Under the pieces are notes generated by a model. It was given only the letters and a program-made list of their open reading frames with translations, made no database searches and was not told the DNA's origin. Both the position numbers and the translations under genes were made by a program. Positions 36,045 to 47,900 of a DNA stretch of 64,000 nucleotides are shown here, one piece after another; the first letter of the stretch is position 1, and each line of letters starts with the position of its first letter. Source of the DNA: Cristatella mucedo (Eukaryota; Bryozoa; Phylactolaemata; Cristatellidae); contig WPIO01000014.1 of the NCBI GenBank assembly GCA_009760855.2, forward strand, positions 1,982,001 to 2,046,000. Direction: 5' to 3'.

Positions 36045-36560
36045 CCTAAGCAGACCCGAATGTTTGCAATGATAAGTATCTGAAAGTAGCCAGACTTGAG
36101 TGTGTGAAGCTGATGACATTATCAAATGAAAGGTCACTTTGGAAGAGGGCACTCTGATTATATGCAGATGCCATAAGATATAATCTGGCTGTAATCAATT
36201 TGAGGGTTCACTTGTGAGTAATATCAAGTTGTCCCATATCTAGAGAGTCCATTTTGGTCATTCGATTTTTGAAAATGCGCCACCGTGAAAGTGCGAATGT
36301 CAGCAACACACCGTTTAAAGGAGTTGAGCCAGTTATACGTCTTGGAAGGCCTGGTGAGGAAGGGATCTGAGCACAGGTACAGAAGCCGTCTGTGTCATCT
36401 GCATTGAAATAACAGCCTGGATCGTGCTTGGCGATTATATCGGCAAGAGGCGAGTGCGAATTGTGAAAAGAAGCAGGCTGCGAAACGATCCCAGGTGCAC
36501 CCCATACTCTAGAAGTTTACTGGATGACCATTGGCCTTCGATATCTGCCGGCCTTCGACT
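36045..36560 (-). mobile_element. LINE reverse-transcriptase fragment, reversed
   Basis: The minus strand translates to a YGVHLGSFRSLLLF-like block (from [12 protein letters not shown]) and a CYFNADDTDGFC block (from YADDTQ), then matches the family A connection up to about 36045. Degraded by frameshifts. Confidence 0.65.
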
Positions 36561-36801
36561 GTCTGCTGCTGTCTTCTTTTGAGAAAGGACGTAAACTTGC
36601 TGTGTACTGTCAGTGATTGTCGGAAAATCTTGATAGCACTCGAGGAGGACCTCGTGGTCAATATAATGAAATTCTGCTAACGTCCGGTTAAGAATACCTT
36701 TTTTAAATCGCCTCTATAAGCTGTGTTTATAGCAGCCGCGACAAGAATACTCTACGGTTGGGCAGCAAGCAGTGGGCGGAGCCATGATTTTCATCTACGA
36801 G

Positions 36802-36812
36802 CGGGGGGGGGG

Positions 36813-36845
<33 letters not shown>
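36802..36845. repeat. (GGC)n tract after a G run
   Basis: A G run at 36802-36814, then about ten GGC triplets. The following 300 bp is GC- and CpG-rich. No ORF continues through it in a convincing way. Confidence 0.9.
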
Positions 36846-37690
36846 AAGACCTGGACCCCAGTTTGTTGTAGGGTGTAGAACGTGCACGTCGCTAGCTTAA
36901 AGATAAGGTTTAGGCGTCGCCAGTTTTGTCGTGCGTCGCCTGAGACTAGCATACGTTACGAGCGCCGTATTTGCAGCCCAGTTCTCTCTGGGCGCCGAAG
37001 CCACACGCCGCGTTTACGACGACTTTTAAGCAGTCGGTGAGACGGCTGCACTTGCACCGCGGGGAGCGCCGCCTGAGCTTCTGCACTAGGCAACCGCGTG
37101 GCGGAAATTAATGATGAACACGCTGGTCACGATTATGCCAATGCGATGGAGTCTAATAACAGCTGCACGCCAACAGCTAAGTGGCTTGTTGACTTTTATC
37201 TATATTGAGCTCGTAGCGCTTTATTTAATAAACTCTTAAGGCAGCTGCGTAAAAATCAGTGCGTGGCGAGTACAGTTGACATTTGGGAAAGGTCTGGTTA
37301 CTAGAGTACTCCAAGCAGTGGCGGTGGCGTGTTCGACAGCTAACGCCGGCTCTGGAAGCGATTTTTACGATACTTACAGTGTCCACAGCGATATCTTTGC
37401 GTCGGAGGAAGAATGAACCTTGCGCACGATCTCCTAGAAGGCGGAACGCACAGCCTCTGATGCTCAAGTCTTGTAAACTCACCCACTTCGACAGAGAAAG
37501 CATTCAAGTGGACCCACTGGCCTACCAATGTAGGAAGCAGCCGGCGAGGAGGAGGCGATAGTCTACCGGGAGCTATACTACCTAGCATACATACATACCG
37601 GGAGCTATACTACCTACATAGCTAGACTACCGACTGATATCGCGACTTGACGACGCTGAAAAAGAAGCTGAAAACCACTGGTTCCCCAGT
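36846..37690. other. CpG-rich unassigned region
   Basis: Richer in CG than the surroundings, possibly a promoter-like CpG island for a gene not seen here. Opposed open frames at about 37225-37588 have no recognised motif. Confidence 0.35.
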
Positions 37691-37699
37691 CTTTTCACC

Positions 37700-37858
37700 G
37701 TCCATGCGAACCATTCTTTGCGTGCTTATGCGTGCTGAAATTGTGAGAGTCATCACTAACCGATAGACGCGATTCCTTGCCACCATATGTACAGTGCCTA
37801 GAAAGTGATTATAAGTGTTATCTGAGAGCGCCATAGAAACGTCTTGTTATCATTATCA
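37700..37858 (+). mobile_element. LINE family A 3' UTR relic
   Basis: GCGTGCTTATGCGTGCTGA, then GTGCCTAGAAAGTGATTA and GAGAGCGCC, followed by an AT-rich end. Strongly degraded. Confidence 0.6.
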
Positions 37859-38561
37859 CTCTAGCACTCAGCTGGTTAGTAATTCTAAGGCGCCACGTAT
37901 CCCAAAAATCCACCCTTCTTCCTAGTAAGGGATGGGGATGGACCGATGGCGCCTAGCGGGGCGGTTCTTATCGCCCGCGACCGCTGCACCTAGGTCATCG
38001 GCGTACGTCATTTTAGTCAAAATAGGAAAGTAGCCGGAGCTAGGTAGGCGGACGGTGCCGGGTGAGCGATTTAACCAACCAGGCATCGCGAGATAGTAAC
38101 CAATCGCATTGCCGCTCCACCACCAGGCTTTTGTAAGAGAAATAGATTGTGCGGAGCCGCCGGCGACAGCCGGCACGTGCTGGTCCTCGGGTCAGTCCCC
38201 ACCTGAAATTGGTCTGCAGTGTATCACCTGACCGGTGGAATAAGGTACGTTTAAAAGAAAAGCGTAGTCGCTTCTTCGCCATGCAGATGCCTTGTCGATT
38301 CCGGGTCGTGTATTGGCTCGCGCTGTGCGAGCGAGCCCGGTTTGAAAGCTTCGCTAGTTTACTCGTGGACACTCCTGTCCGGATTGCTATATGCGTCTGT
38401 GTTTTCTTGTTGGTGTGGGCCGCCAGATCCTCCATAGGAAATCGCATCTCGCTGGCTGTATGAAATAGGTCTCCTGTTCGAATTTGCGCTAGGCCATATT
38501 ATGAGCCAATCGTGGCGGTTACAGCTGCAGGCGCCGGCTTGTCGAGTATATCGGAGGGTAC
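37859..38561. other. Unassigned stretch
   Basis: Overlapping frames of more than 100 codons lie on both strands at 38040-38463, with no known motif on either. The minus-strand one is basic and Ser/Arg-rich. Confidence 0.35.
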
Positions 38562-39505
38562 CTTACTAGTTATGGGCAAACCGAGTGTGATTCAGAGATT
38601 GGAAAGGCTCTCTCAAAATTGGCTCTGCCAGCATATCTCCTGTCGAATCAGCTCGAAATCTAGGTGCCATATTCCAAAGCGACCTCTCGCTAGACGATCA
38701 TATCAGCTCCACAGTCAAATCTGCCTATTTTCAGCTTCATAACATTGCTAAAATTCGGGCTTGTTTAGATAAGGATACCACGTCCAAGTTGGTCCATGCA
38801 TTCGTGACATCCCGTCTCGACTTTTGCAACTCACTGCCTACTGGCCTACCAGCATGTGCGATCAGGCGATTGCAGCTGGTGCAAAACTCCGCAGCTAGGC
38901 TTGTCTGTCGTGAGCGTCGCAGTTGCCACATTACTCCACTTCTCGCCGACCTGCACTGGCTACCAGTCAAGCAACGGATTGACTTCAAGGTTTTGTCGCT
39001 CACTTTGAGGTCCCTTCATTCTATGGCTCCAGCCTATCTCTCAGATGTACTCCCCCACCAGGCCAAGCATCGTACCACCCGCTTTTCGGAATCCAACAGT
39101 CTAGAAATACCTCGTACAAACCTTAAATCCTTTGGAGACCGTGCATTTAGTTCGTATGCTCCCAAAGCCTGGAACTCCCTCCCGACCTGCGTCAGAACAT
39201 CCCCTGACCTGACCACATTTAAAAGGAACTTAAAACACACCTATTTAGGACAGCATTTAGTGGGTCCCTGTGATTCGTCCTTCACGTGCTTATGTGTGCT
39301 GACACTGTGCATGCTGCCACTAACCACATTTGCATGCTGACCCTGTGCATGTCACCCCTAACAATATTATTCATTTTGTTTGTTTTTCAAGCTTGATTTT
39401 ACTTACCATTCAATTGCATTTCCCTTTGCAGCAAATGTAAAGCGCCTAGAAAGAGATTAAGTTCTCTGAGGGCGCTTTAGCAAGTGCATTATTATTATTA
39501 TTATG
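38562..39505 (+). mobile_element. LINE family A, best 3' copy
   Basis: It starts in the RT C-terminal region (MGKPSVIQRLERL) and reads through VTSRLDFCNSLPTGLPACAI, LADLHWLPVKQRIDFKVLSL and NLKSFGDRAFSSYAPKAWNS with few breaks. Then comes the 3' UTR, the terminal stem-loop (39439-39478) and (ATT)n. It is 5' truncated. Long open segment 38789-39340. Confidence 0.9.
39439..39478 (+). promoter_or_regulatory. LINE family A terminal stem-loop
   Basis: Outer stem AAAGCGCC (39439-39446) with GGCGCTTT (39471-39478). Inner stem AGAGA (39452-39456) with TCTCT (39463-39467). Loop TTAAGT. Its position just before the tail is where L2/CR1-type reverse transcriptases are thought to recognise their RNA; that function is inferred. 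Confidence 0.75.
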
Positions 39506-41619
39506 GTAACCGCTGCCTCGCTAGATGCTAGCGCTCGACTACTGTATCTTACTACATGCACTATGTACTTTCCCACATTGGCAGGACGGCTACCTAGCCT
39601 TGATATTGCAGTAATTGATGCAGCGTGTTTAAGTTGAACTGTCATCTGTTGTAATACAATACCGACAGATTGTTCCTCACCGAGTATACTACGATTGCCA
39701 GAACTACTGCACAGGTCGACCTGAAGTGACCTACGTATTATTTTCTTGAGCGGTATCCTTGCTAGCCTCTAACTTTGGCCGATCGTTAGTGGTGGTACCC
39801 TCTTATCCTCCTCCTCCTTCGTCAGCCCAGCACTTTTTGTTTGTTTGTTTGTCCTAAATGTATCCGTTTGTGGGCTCGGCAGCCGAAACGCCGAAGTAAA
39901 GAGCCGTGTCATCGTAGTGTCAGTCTGATAAGATTGACATGCGAGCTGCAGTGCCGAGTGCCATCCAGAGGCTTTGAGCTGCATCAGCCCAAGCTCAACT
40001 AAACAGACTTGCCACCTCAGAATAAGTTTGCTTGGCATGGCCTCATTCCGCCGGTAACTGCATTCTTGTTTTGAATGCCAACATTGCGACCGATTCTATT
40101 CATAAGTATTAGCATTGACCATGCAGTTGTTATCTCCATTGCCCATGACTCTCGCTATAGAAATGGTAATGCAAAACAATAGTGAACAGTTCATTTGCAC
40201 GTAGGTCCAGAGCAAGAATCGAGCTAATGGCTGCGATATTCGAGAACAAACAAGCATTTCTATTCAACAACTTGCAGCTGCATTTACTGGAGGATAGGAC
40301 AGAAGCAGCTGGCCACTGAAGTAACGACGACTTGAAATAATTTTGTTTTGCTTGGAACCATTTGTGATAAGAATATAGAGATTGTGTCTGTGCATATTCA
40401 CAGTATGAAGTCAGTGCGTAGGTACTGTCGGCCACTGCCGATCATGCACCCTAATGGAAACGGCCCCAGAAGTAGGTGAACATTCATCGTCATGCATTGA
40501 CAAGGCGATGACAATGGTTCGACGAAATGTTGTTGGCTACTGAAAGGACAAGCTGCGGTAGTTCATTACAAATGAAAACTTCGCAGGCTCATTGCACAGC
40601 AAGGACATAGCCTTGCTAACCTGTTGTCTATTGAGGATATTTCGGAGGCACTCTTTAAGTTTCTGCGCTGTTAGCCTTCCGATTATGGCACTGGTGTCAA
40701 TCTTTCCGGCAACATATAATAGCCATGAGGACGAGCCCTTGTTCAAAGGGCCCAGATTTCGTGATATTTGACACTAGGACAGCCAGGTAGATCGATGTGA
40801 ACTAGATGCAACTCCATCTATGTATCAGATGTAAAACACCTCACTTTAGAGTAGCTTCTTGTTAGGATTATTGAAGCCAGTCGCTGAATAAAACACGATG
40901 ATGAAATCGGTAGAAGTATCTGACAGAATCTGTCATGATCGGTGTAATATGCGACATTTACCGACAGCATTTTCCGGATCAGGCTTGTAGTGAGCAAAAC
41001 GCTGGAAGAATGGTGGGGTGATGGTGGCGTGGTGATCTGGTCCAATGTGAACCACACTATCGTGCAATTGGCCAGGTAATTTGTATCCCTGCTGTATTTG
41101 CTTGCGAAAGTGCCATACTAGGAACTAATTTCTGTCTTACGAGGCTAGGGGTTTGACACTAAATGGTTCTAGCTTTCGCTGTGCACTCAAGACCGGCTGA
41201 CTGAGCTTTTCTGCAATTTTTTGCAATGCATAAGGTTGTTTTTCCCTTGCCATTTCTATTTGACCATCAATAGTTCTACATTGGGAGAATATGACATCTT
41301 GTGAACGTAAGGACACACTAGGTAATTGATCATAATTATGCCACTGAAAAGGCTCCTTTTAGCACACGGTGGTTTGCTTGCACTTCATGCGGTATGCCAG
41401 GCATATACGGTAGTGTTTGGATCCTCTTGAACTAGCTCTTGCTAGCTCGGAATTCGATAGGTTTACCTGCCTTTCTGCGCACCACACATTCGAACTAGTT
41501 GGAGAGACCGTTTAGGGTTATTACATGTTTTCGAAGGTGTGATAAACTAGCTTCAAAGCATCGGTTTCAATTATTTCTTATCTAGCAGTATCCCGTGTTC
41601 TTAACTCTGTCTATTCTTT
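39506..41619. other. Unassigned intergenic stretch
   Basis: No exon, repeat family or long open frame recognised over 2.1 kb. Confidence 0.4.
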
Positions 41620-41781
41620 GCTGCGCTGGCTTGGCCCAGTGGTTAAGGTGCGTGCCTTTAACGAACGAGGTCAGGGTGAATACATTTGATGACCGAGGTC
41701 GTGGGCTCGAGCCCCATGGCATATGTGAAGTGTCTGAATAGAGATCAAGTTCTCTTAGGGCCCTATACAAATGAATTGTGT
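41620..41781 (+). repeat. SINE family C just upstream of AKR copy 2
   Basis: Box A-like TTGGCCCAGTGGTTAAGGTG, box B-like GGTCGTGGGCTCGAGCCCC (41697-41715), tail TCTGAATAGAGATCAAGTTC, GGGCCCT and ACAAATGAATTG. It ends about 31 bp before the AKR start codon. Confidence 0.82.
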
Positions 41782-41812
41782 ATTTCTTTTGGTACTTCCG
41801 TTAAGGAGGGGA

Positions 41813-41985
41813 ATGGCTGGTCCAGGTGACTGGAGTCTCAATTCCAACATAACCCTCAACGATGGAGTCGCGATGCCTTTCTTTGGACTGGGTGTATATC
41901 TTGCCTCAGGCGAGGATTGCTCTGAAGCCGTGTACCATGCACTACAGTGCGGATACCGACTTATCGACACGGCCGAGTTTTATGG
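41813..41985 (+). CDS. AKR copy 2 exon 1
   Basis: It encodes [12 protein letters not shown] through LIDTAEFY plus two bases of a Gly codon. Carries catalytic Asp52 and Tyr57. Donor GTGAGT. One codon shorter than the copy 1 exon. Confidence 0.92.
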
Positions 41986-44900
41986 GTGAGTGCCCACGTG
42001 ATGTTAGCGTGGATTGTATATGTCCGAGATGTGCTTCGCTTTAGTCTGGAATGCTGATTGCGCTGGGGGTGGCAATTTGCTAGAGCTTTACTGCCTCCTT
42101 GTTATGTAGGATATGCATTTTTCATTTTGAATTCTGCTGTGCACGTGTTTCCAAATCTCCTTAACTATTATTTGTTTTAGAATACTGGTTCAAAGATAAT
42201 ACCTGTTGGTTTTTGCAGGCTTGATAATGTGCACATCACTAATCCTTGGGTACTAATTCTCTTGCTGCAAAATGTAAAGTCCTGGTTAGAGATACATTTC
42301 TATTAAGGTGCTATATAAACTACCTATTATTATTAATAGTGTAATTATTATTCTTATCTGCAGTAAGAGAGTGCCTTGCTAGAATCGTTCCACAAATCAA
42401 GAGTAGATCTTTCTGTGTTTATCTAACAGAGGAACCGCTCATGCACTTTGTGCTCACATCGAAGCTCCTTCTACGGTGCTCTGCTTCATCATCGCTTCCA
42501 GCTTTGTACTGGGACAGTGCTTGGTCATTTAAGTAATTGTTTTTCACGATGGTTTATCAAATTTTTTACATATTGCAGAAAGCTTGCTTTTTCTTTAATA
42601 ACTGTTTTCATAGCATAAGGATCTGACATGCATTGTCTCAGTTCTGCCATCATATAATGACTGTGAGATAGTGAGCCTTCTCGGAGAGTACCGAGGCAGT
42701 TGCAGCTTACTACTGTTCTTCTGGTTGCATCGTCAGCTGTATTTTGCATTAAAAATTGCCTGCAGCCTGTTTTGTAACTGTGATAGACCTTTGGACTTGG
42801 GAGGACTTTATAAACGTGATGTAACTGCTGTGATTTTTCCTCTGCCAGTAGTTATCCTAGTCAATGCTCTTTTCTCATCCATCACCCACAATGCATATTG
42901 CTGCTGTGACTGCTTAAGACCGAGAAGTTGTGTATTAATAAAATTAAATAATTAAATAAAATTAAATAAAAATAATTATAAATTCAAGCATAGACAAAGC
43001 AATCGCACTCGAAAAAATATGGTTACCTTAGGCGTTGATGGGGCAGCTAAAATTGAGGTTATTAATTTTTGCTATGGGTCAAGGTCTCGCATAGAGCTTT
43101 TTATTTTACAGCTCAACTATCACACCAACGTTAGAAGCACTTTACCGTTATGTAGAAGGCCCCTACAAGTTTTTCTATGTGCTGCTGCTGGTTCCAGTCT
43201 ACTAGTTTTGATCTGAATATGCATGTCTTTTCTTGTTTAGATTTCCTCAGTGCCTTGTCGAATTTTGCCACGGTAATTTTCCATTTATCTGTGAATTTAC
43301 ATTTGCATCGTTTCTTGTTTTCATTTTCTACTGCTCCCTACCTGTTGCTGAGCAGGTCATGTAGACTATTAGAGACTGTTTTGCCAATGCATTTGATATG
43401 AAATGCTGAAATTGCTGCTGCATATGGAACTAACGTTCACTCCAAGACATTATGCCTGTAGTCTGGCATCTGGCCTGTACTTTCCTTTCATGTCACCTGT
43501 TTCAGAAGCAGAATGTGCTAAAAGGCAACTTATTCAGTTCATATTGGCCTGGCATTTAAACAAATACTGCTGTTTGAAAAAAGTAATATGGGGATTTTCT
43601 CCTCGATCATTTGTGCAAATGTTATAGATTATAAATTTCAAGTAGATTTTTGTAGTTGGGGGCATTACCACATCTTTCAATAGTAGCTTTACGTGATTTT
43701 CAATCTATATAAATGGTTATGTTAGTATGTAAGCCCGTGAGTGAGTGAGTGCTTAAACACAACTCACTGATGCCATGCTTACGTTGTACTCATTGTGACA
43801 TTTTTAGTACTATTACGATGGTTCATCGGCTGCCATGTCAACGTATCAAGAGAGATTAACAACTAATTTGCATATGTAGCTACACCATCTAGACATAGTT
43901 GAAATTGAACATCGTATGCATTGAATTATGACATAGGAGGAGCTGGCGTTTGATTGCTTTTGCTTACCTACACATGCTAACGCTGTCGAGATTATGTCTT
44001 GGTGGAATGTGGAACAAATGAAAATGAAGAGCAAGAGCATCTGTAAAGTGCCTAGAAACAGATTACATTATCCGAGGGTGCTATGCAAATGTATTATTGT
44101 TATTATAAACAAGAGCAAGACCAGAACAGTCAGTCCTAGCATAGGTCTGCCGGTCGATGAGTCATTAAGGCTGAGCCCTCGTGAAGCTGCATGCCTAAAT
44201 GCATGGTATTTTTTCTATTTGAATTTACCCAGAAGTTTTCGCGGATGCATGTCGGTCGATTGATTCATTATTGTGCTGGATTTTGTGTAAAAAGAAAGGT
44301 TTCTTGTAGCTGAAAAGGTAAAGTAACAAGGGTAGCAAACCGCGGCAGCCAACAGTGTACGATTGTATGTGCCGGCCTTCTTATTTTGGGGGTAGTGTTT
44401 GACCTTTTGTACGTTTTTTGCAGTAACGAAGTGTATGTAGGCAAGGGTGTAAATAAATTTTTGAAAGAGTCAGGCAAACGCCGAGAGGATATATTTGTGG
44501 TGACGAAACTGTGGTTTGATCATCACGGCGCAGCTGCATGCAGAAAAACATTTTTGGAGCAGCTTGAGAAGTAAGTTGAGATCACTTCTGTTCTAATTTG
44601 ACTGCTGGTTCTGATGTTGCTGGTTCTGATGTTGCTTATCTGATGTTGCTTATCTGATGTTGCTTATCTGATGTTGCTTATCTGATGTTGCTGGTTCTGA
44701 TGTTGCTTATCTGATGTTGCTTATCTGATGTTGCTGGTTCTGATGTTGCTGGTTCTGATGTTGCTGGTTCTGATGTTGCTTATCGTGTCACTTTAGGGCA
44801 AGCAGGTTGAGTTGTAGGTGACAGGTGCAGATGCAGCTTTCGAGCTTTGTGTGCTGTATTCGTTTTGGTCCTTGAATTCTTATTTACTGTTCGTTACTTT

Positions 44901-47900
44901 CAGCCATAGCTTATTCTACATCGTGCACATAATTTAAACCCAGCTACGTGTTTTGCAACCTAAAACAGCTCTGCTCTATGACAGGACCGCTCCATAATTT
45001 TAGGCTAGACATTGGCTATGTCGATCTGTATTTAATACATAGCCCAACTGGTGGCAAGAACATTGAAACCTACAAGGAAATGCTTAAGCTTAAGGACGAA
45101 GGTAAAATCAGGTGAGACATTTGCTTTGTATGGCTTGTTTTCGTCAAGATACTATCGGAGTTGTTTGCAAATGATTGCTTAGGCATTCCATTACTTATTT
45201 ATTAATCTGCTGATGCGAAAGTTGGCACCACGATTTCTGAGTAGGTTGTCATTGCTTTCAATGCTGTTAATGTCTTTCAGGAGAGTTTTCAATTTAAGCT
45301 CTTTCTATTATTATTTAAATTTTTAAAAGTAGCTTTTTTGTTTCTGGTTATTGCTCACAATTGTTATTGGATGAGGCTATTCACCATCGTTGCTTTTAGG
45401 ATTGCTATACTACAGTGTGATGCTTACAAACATTCACTGAGCAAAGGCCCTGATATTGTTTAGGGAAGGCCAGCAGTACAGCTAAGTTTTTTGTTAATGG
45501 GTTTTGCATCCTATCCGTTTAATTGTTGCCAGCCTGAAAGAGTGACAGTCTACTCTTGACTTGAGTGTGTCACCTGTTGCCATGAGCAGTAAGCATGATT
45601 CGGCTGGTTGTCACATCATCATAGTTTAACCGTAGAGTAAGCTATTCTTTGACGTAAGGGCAGCATTAGTTCCCATTAGAACCCAGTATAGTATACATAA
45701 GACTTTGTGCCAACATTTAAAGATAAGAACGACAAGGTCCTTGTTAGGTCCGGAAACTCTTACTGTTTTATTGTCTGCTCAGGAAACTTAGCTCACCTGT
45801 TCCTGTAGGCTTTTGCCCTGCTTCCACGTGTGACAAAATACTTTATAGACTTGATCCAGAGCCATAGATATCGTATGCACTGCCCAACTAGTCGTACTTG
45901 TGCTCAATGCCTTTCGCTGTTGTGATATACCGACCTCCTTCTGGCTGTCTAAACTTGTTTTTAGAGGAATTTTTTTCGAGTGCCTTGCTAAAATATTTGT
46001 GTGTGACAAGCCGTTAGTGATTGCTGGAGACTTCAATATTCACACTGACAAGCCCATTAACAGCCAGGTCTGCTCATTTCTTGAGTGTCTGGAGAATTTT
46101 GGTTTGATCCAACACTTTAATCATACCACCGATGTCGGTGGCCATATTCTAGATCTCGTGATCAGTAAGGATGTCTTCCCCAGTGACCCTGTGGTTAGCC
46201 TGCTGACCCTCTCAGATCATTATTCGGCCTCGTTTACTGTTCCTGCTCCCTTGTACGTGCAGGGTAATATCGAACTTGTCCAGCGACGTAACTTAAAAAG
46301 CATTGACATAGACATAATTTTGAAATCTATTTGTGATGCAGGTCTTCTTGATCTGCACCCAGACTCGACCGACTGCCTCGATACCCTCACTGATGCAGTG
46401 AACATGACGATTAGGAGTGCTCTTGACAAGCATGCTCCCGGTTATTCTATCCTTATACAGAGTCGTGGAGACTCCTTTCAATTTACAAAAACACTTCAAA
46501 AGATGCGCTGTTTTAAGTTCAGGCTTGACCGTCGTTTTAAGAGATCGGGGTCTGATGCAGATCTAATCAATTTCAAAGAATTCCTTCGAGTTTACACCCC
46601 GAAGCATAAAAAAGCCAGGGCTTCTTTTTTTACTCGAAAACTGAATTCCTGCCAGTCGGACCCGAAACAGATTTATAAGTATGTAAACAATTTACTGACC
46701 AATGCTGAGAGGTCTGACTCCCCAGATATAAATGGCTCAGCTAAAAAGTTTTCAACCTTCTTTACTGAAAAAATTGTGCACCTTCGTCCCTCCATAAAGC
46801 CTCCTCTGAGTAAAGCAATTGTAGAATCGAAACCTGTGACCTTCCTTAAAAGGTTTTCCGAGGTTTCTGCATGCGATATGGCTACTTAATAAGGTCTAGT
46901 AAAAAGAGCTCGTCTCCTGAAGACCTTATACTATCATCTCTATGGTCTTCACCGGCAGACCAACTTAGCCCTGCCATATCCGAAATTGTTAATGCTTCTT
47001 TGGAAAAAGGGTGTCGTACCCAAGTCCTGCAAATCAGCGATGATACTTAAAAAGCCTGGATTAGATACAGAGGTCCTGCAAACTATCGCCCAGTTTCTCT
47101 TCTTCCGTTTTTGTTCAGATTCTTGAAAAATGGTCGCTAAGCAGCTGGTTGCACAAATTGAAAGAATGAAAATGTCAGAAACATTTCAATCGGGGTTCAA
47201 GAGCCAGCACTCCACTGAAACTGCTCTCCGTGTTAACAATGACATTCTATATGGCAACGACGATGGGAATGTCACTGCTCTAGCTTTGCTAGATCTATCA
47301 GCTGCCTTTCGACACCATCGATCACGATGTCCAACTTGAACGATTGAGGGCAACGATCGGTCTTGCAGACGAGGCACTGGTATGGTTTAAATCGTACTTG
47401 TCTAATCGTGTTCAATCCTTGTCGTAGGGGGATCATTTCTCACACACGAGACTGGTCACCTGGGGAGTTCCTCAAGGGTCCGTACTCGGTCCCTTGCTGT
47501 TCTCCATTTACACTCAACCTCTGGGAAAAGTGATTAAGGCCCATGGAATAGGATATCACTTTTATGCTGACGATACTCAGCTGTATTTGTTATTCAAACC
47601 GTCGGAATCTGCTGCAGCAACAGATAGATTGAATGCTTGCCTTGCCGGCATACGATCCTGGATCTCGGAAAGTTTCTTGAAACGAAAAAAAACTAAAGAA
47701 CTAAACGATAAAACCGAACTGCTGCTCATAGGACACCTTAAACGTGTGGCTGAATTAAAAAGACTATGCTCTTCTACTGGGTGATGCCGTTGTGCAACCA
47801 TCACTTGGTGCTCAAGATTTAGGTGTCGTTTTCGAAAGCTGACTAAATTTTAAAAGTTTCATTCGGAAGACTGCTTCTACAGCTAGCCATCACGCCCGAT

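Larger units (their letters stand above)
41986..44423 (+). other. AKR copy 2 intron 1
   Basis: A 2.4-kb intron with two solo hairpin tails (42265-42340 and 44040-44107). The rest is AT-rich, with no recognised element. Confidence 0.6.

Noticed and set aside
38789-39340. 183-codon open frame as a host gene
   Set aside because: It is the C-terminal coding end of LINE family A, repeated many times in the window and followed by that element's 3' UTR and tail.
41771-41812. Upstream in-frame ATG as the start of AKR copy 2
   Set aside because: The extra 14 residues come partly from the SINE tail and have no counterpart in copy 1.
44612-44784. CRISPR-like array
   Set aside because: Units are directly contiguous with no spacers, in an intron of an animal gene; it is a minisatellite.
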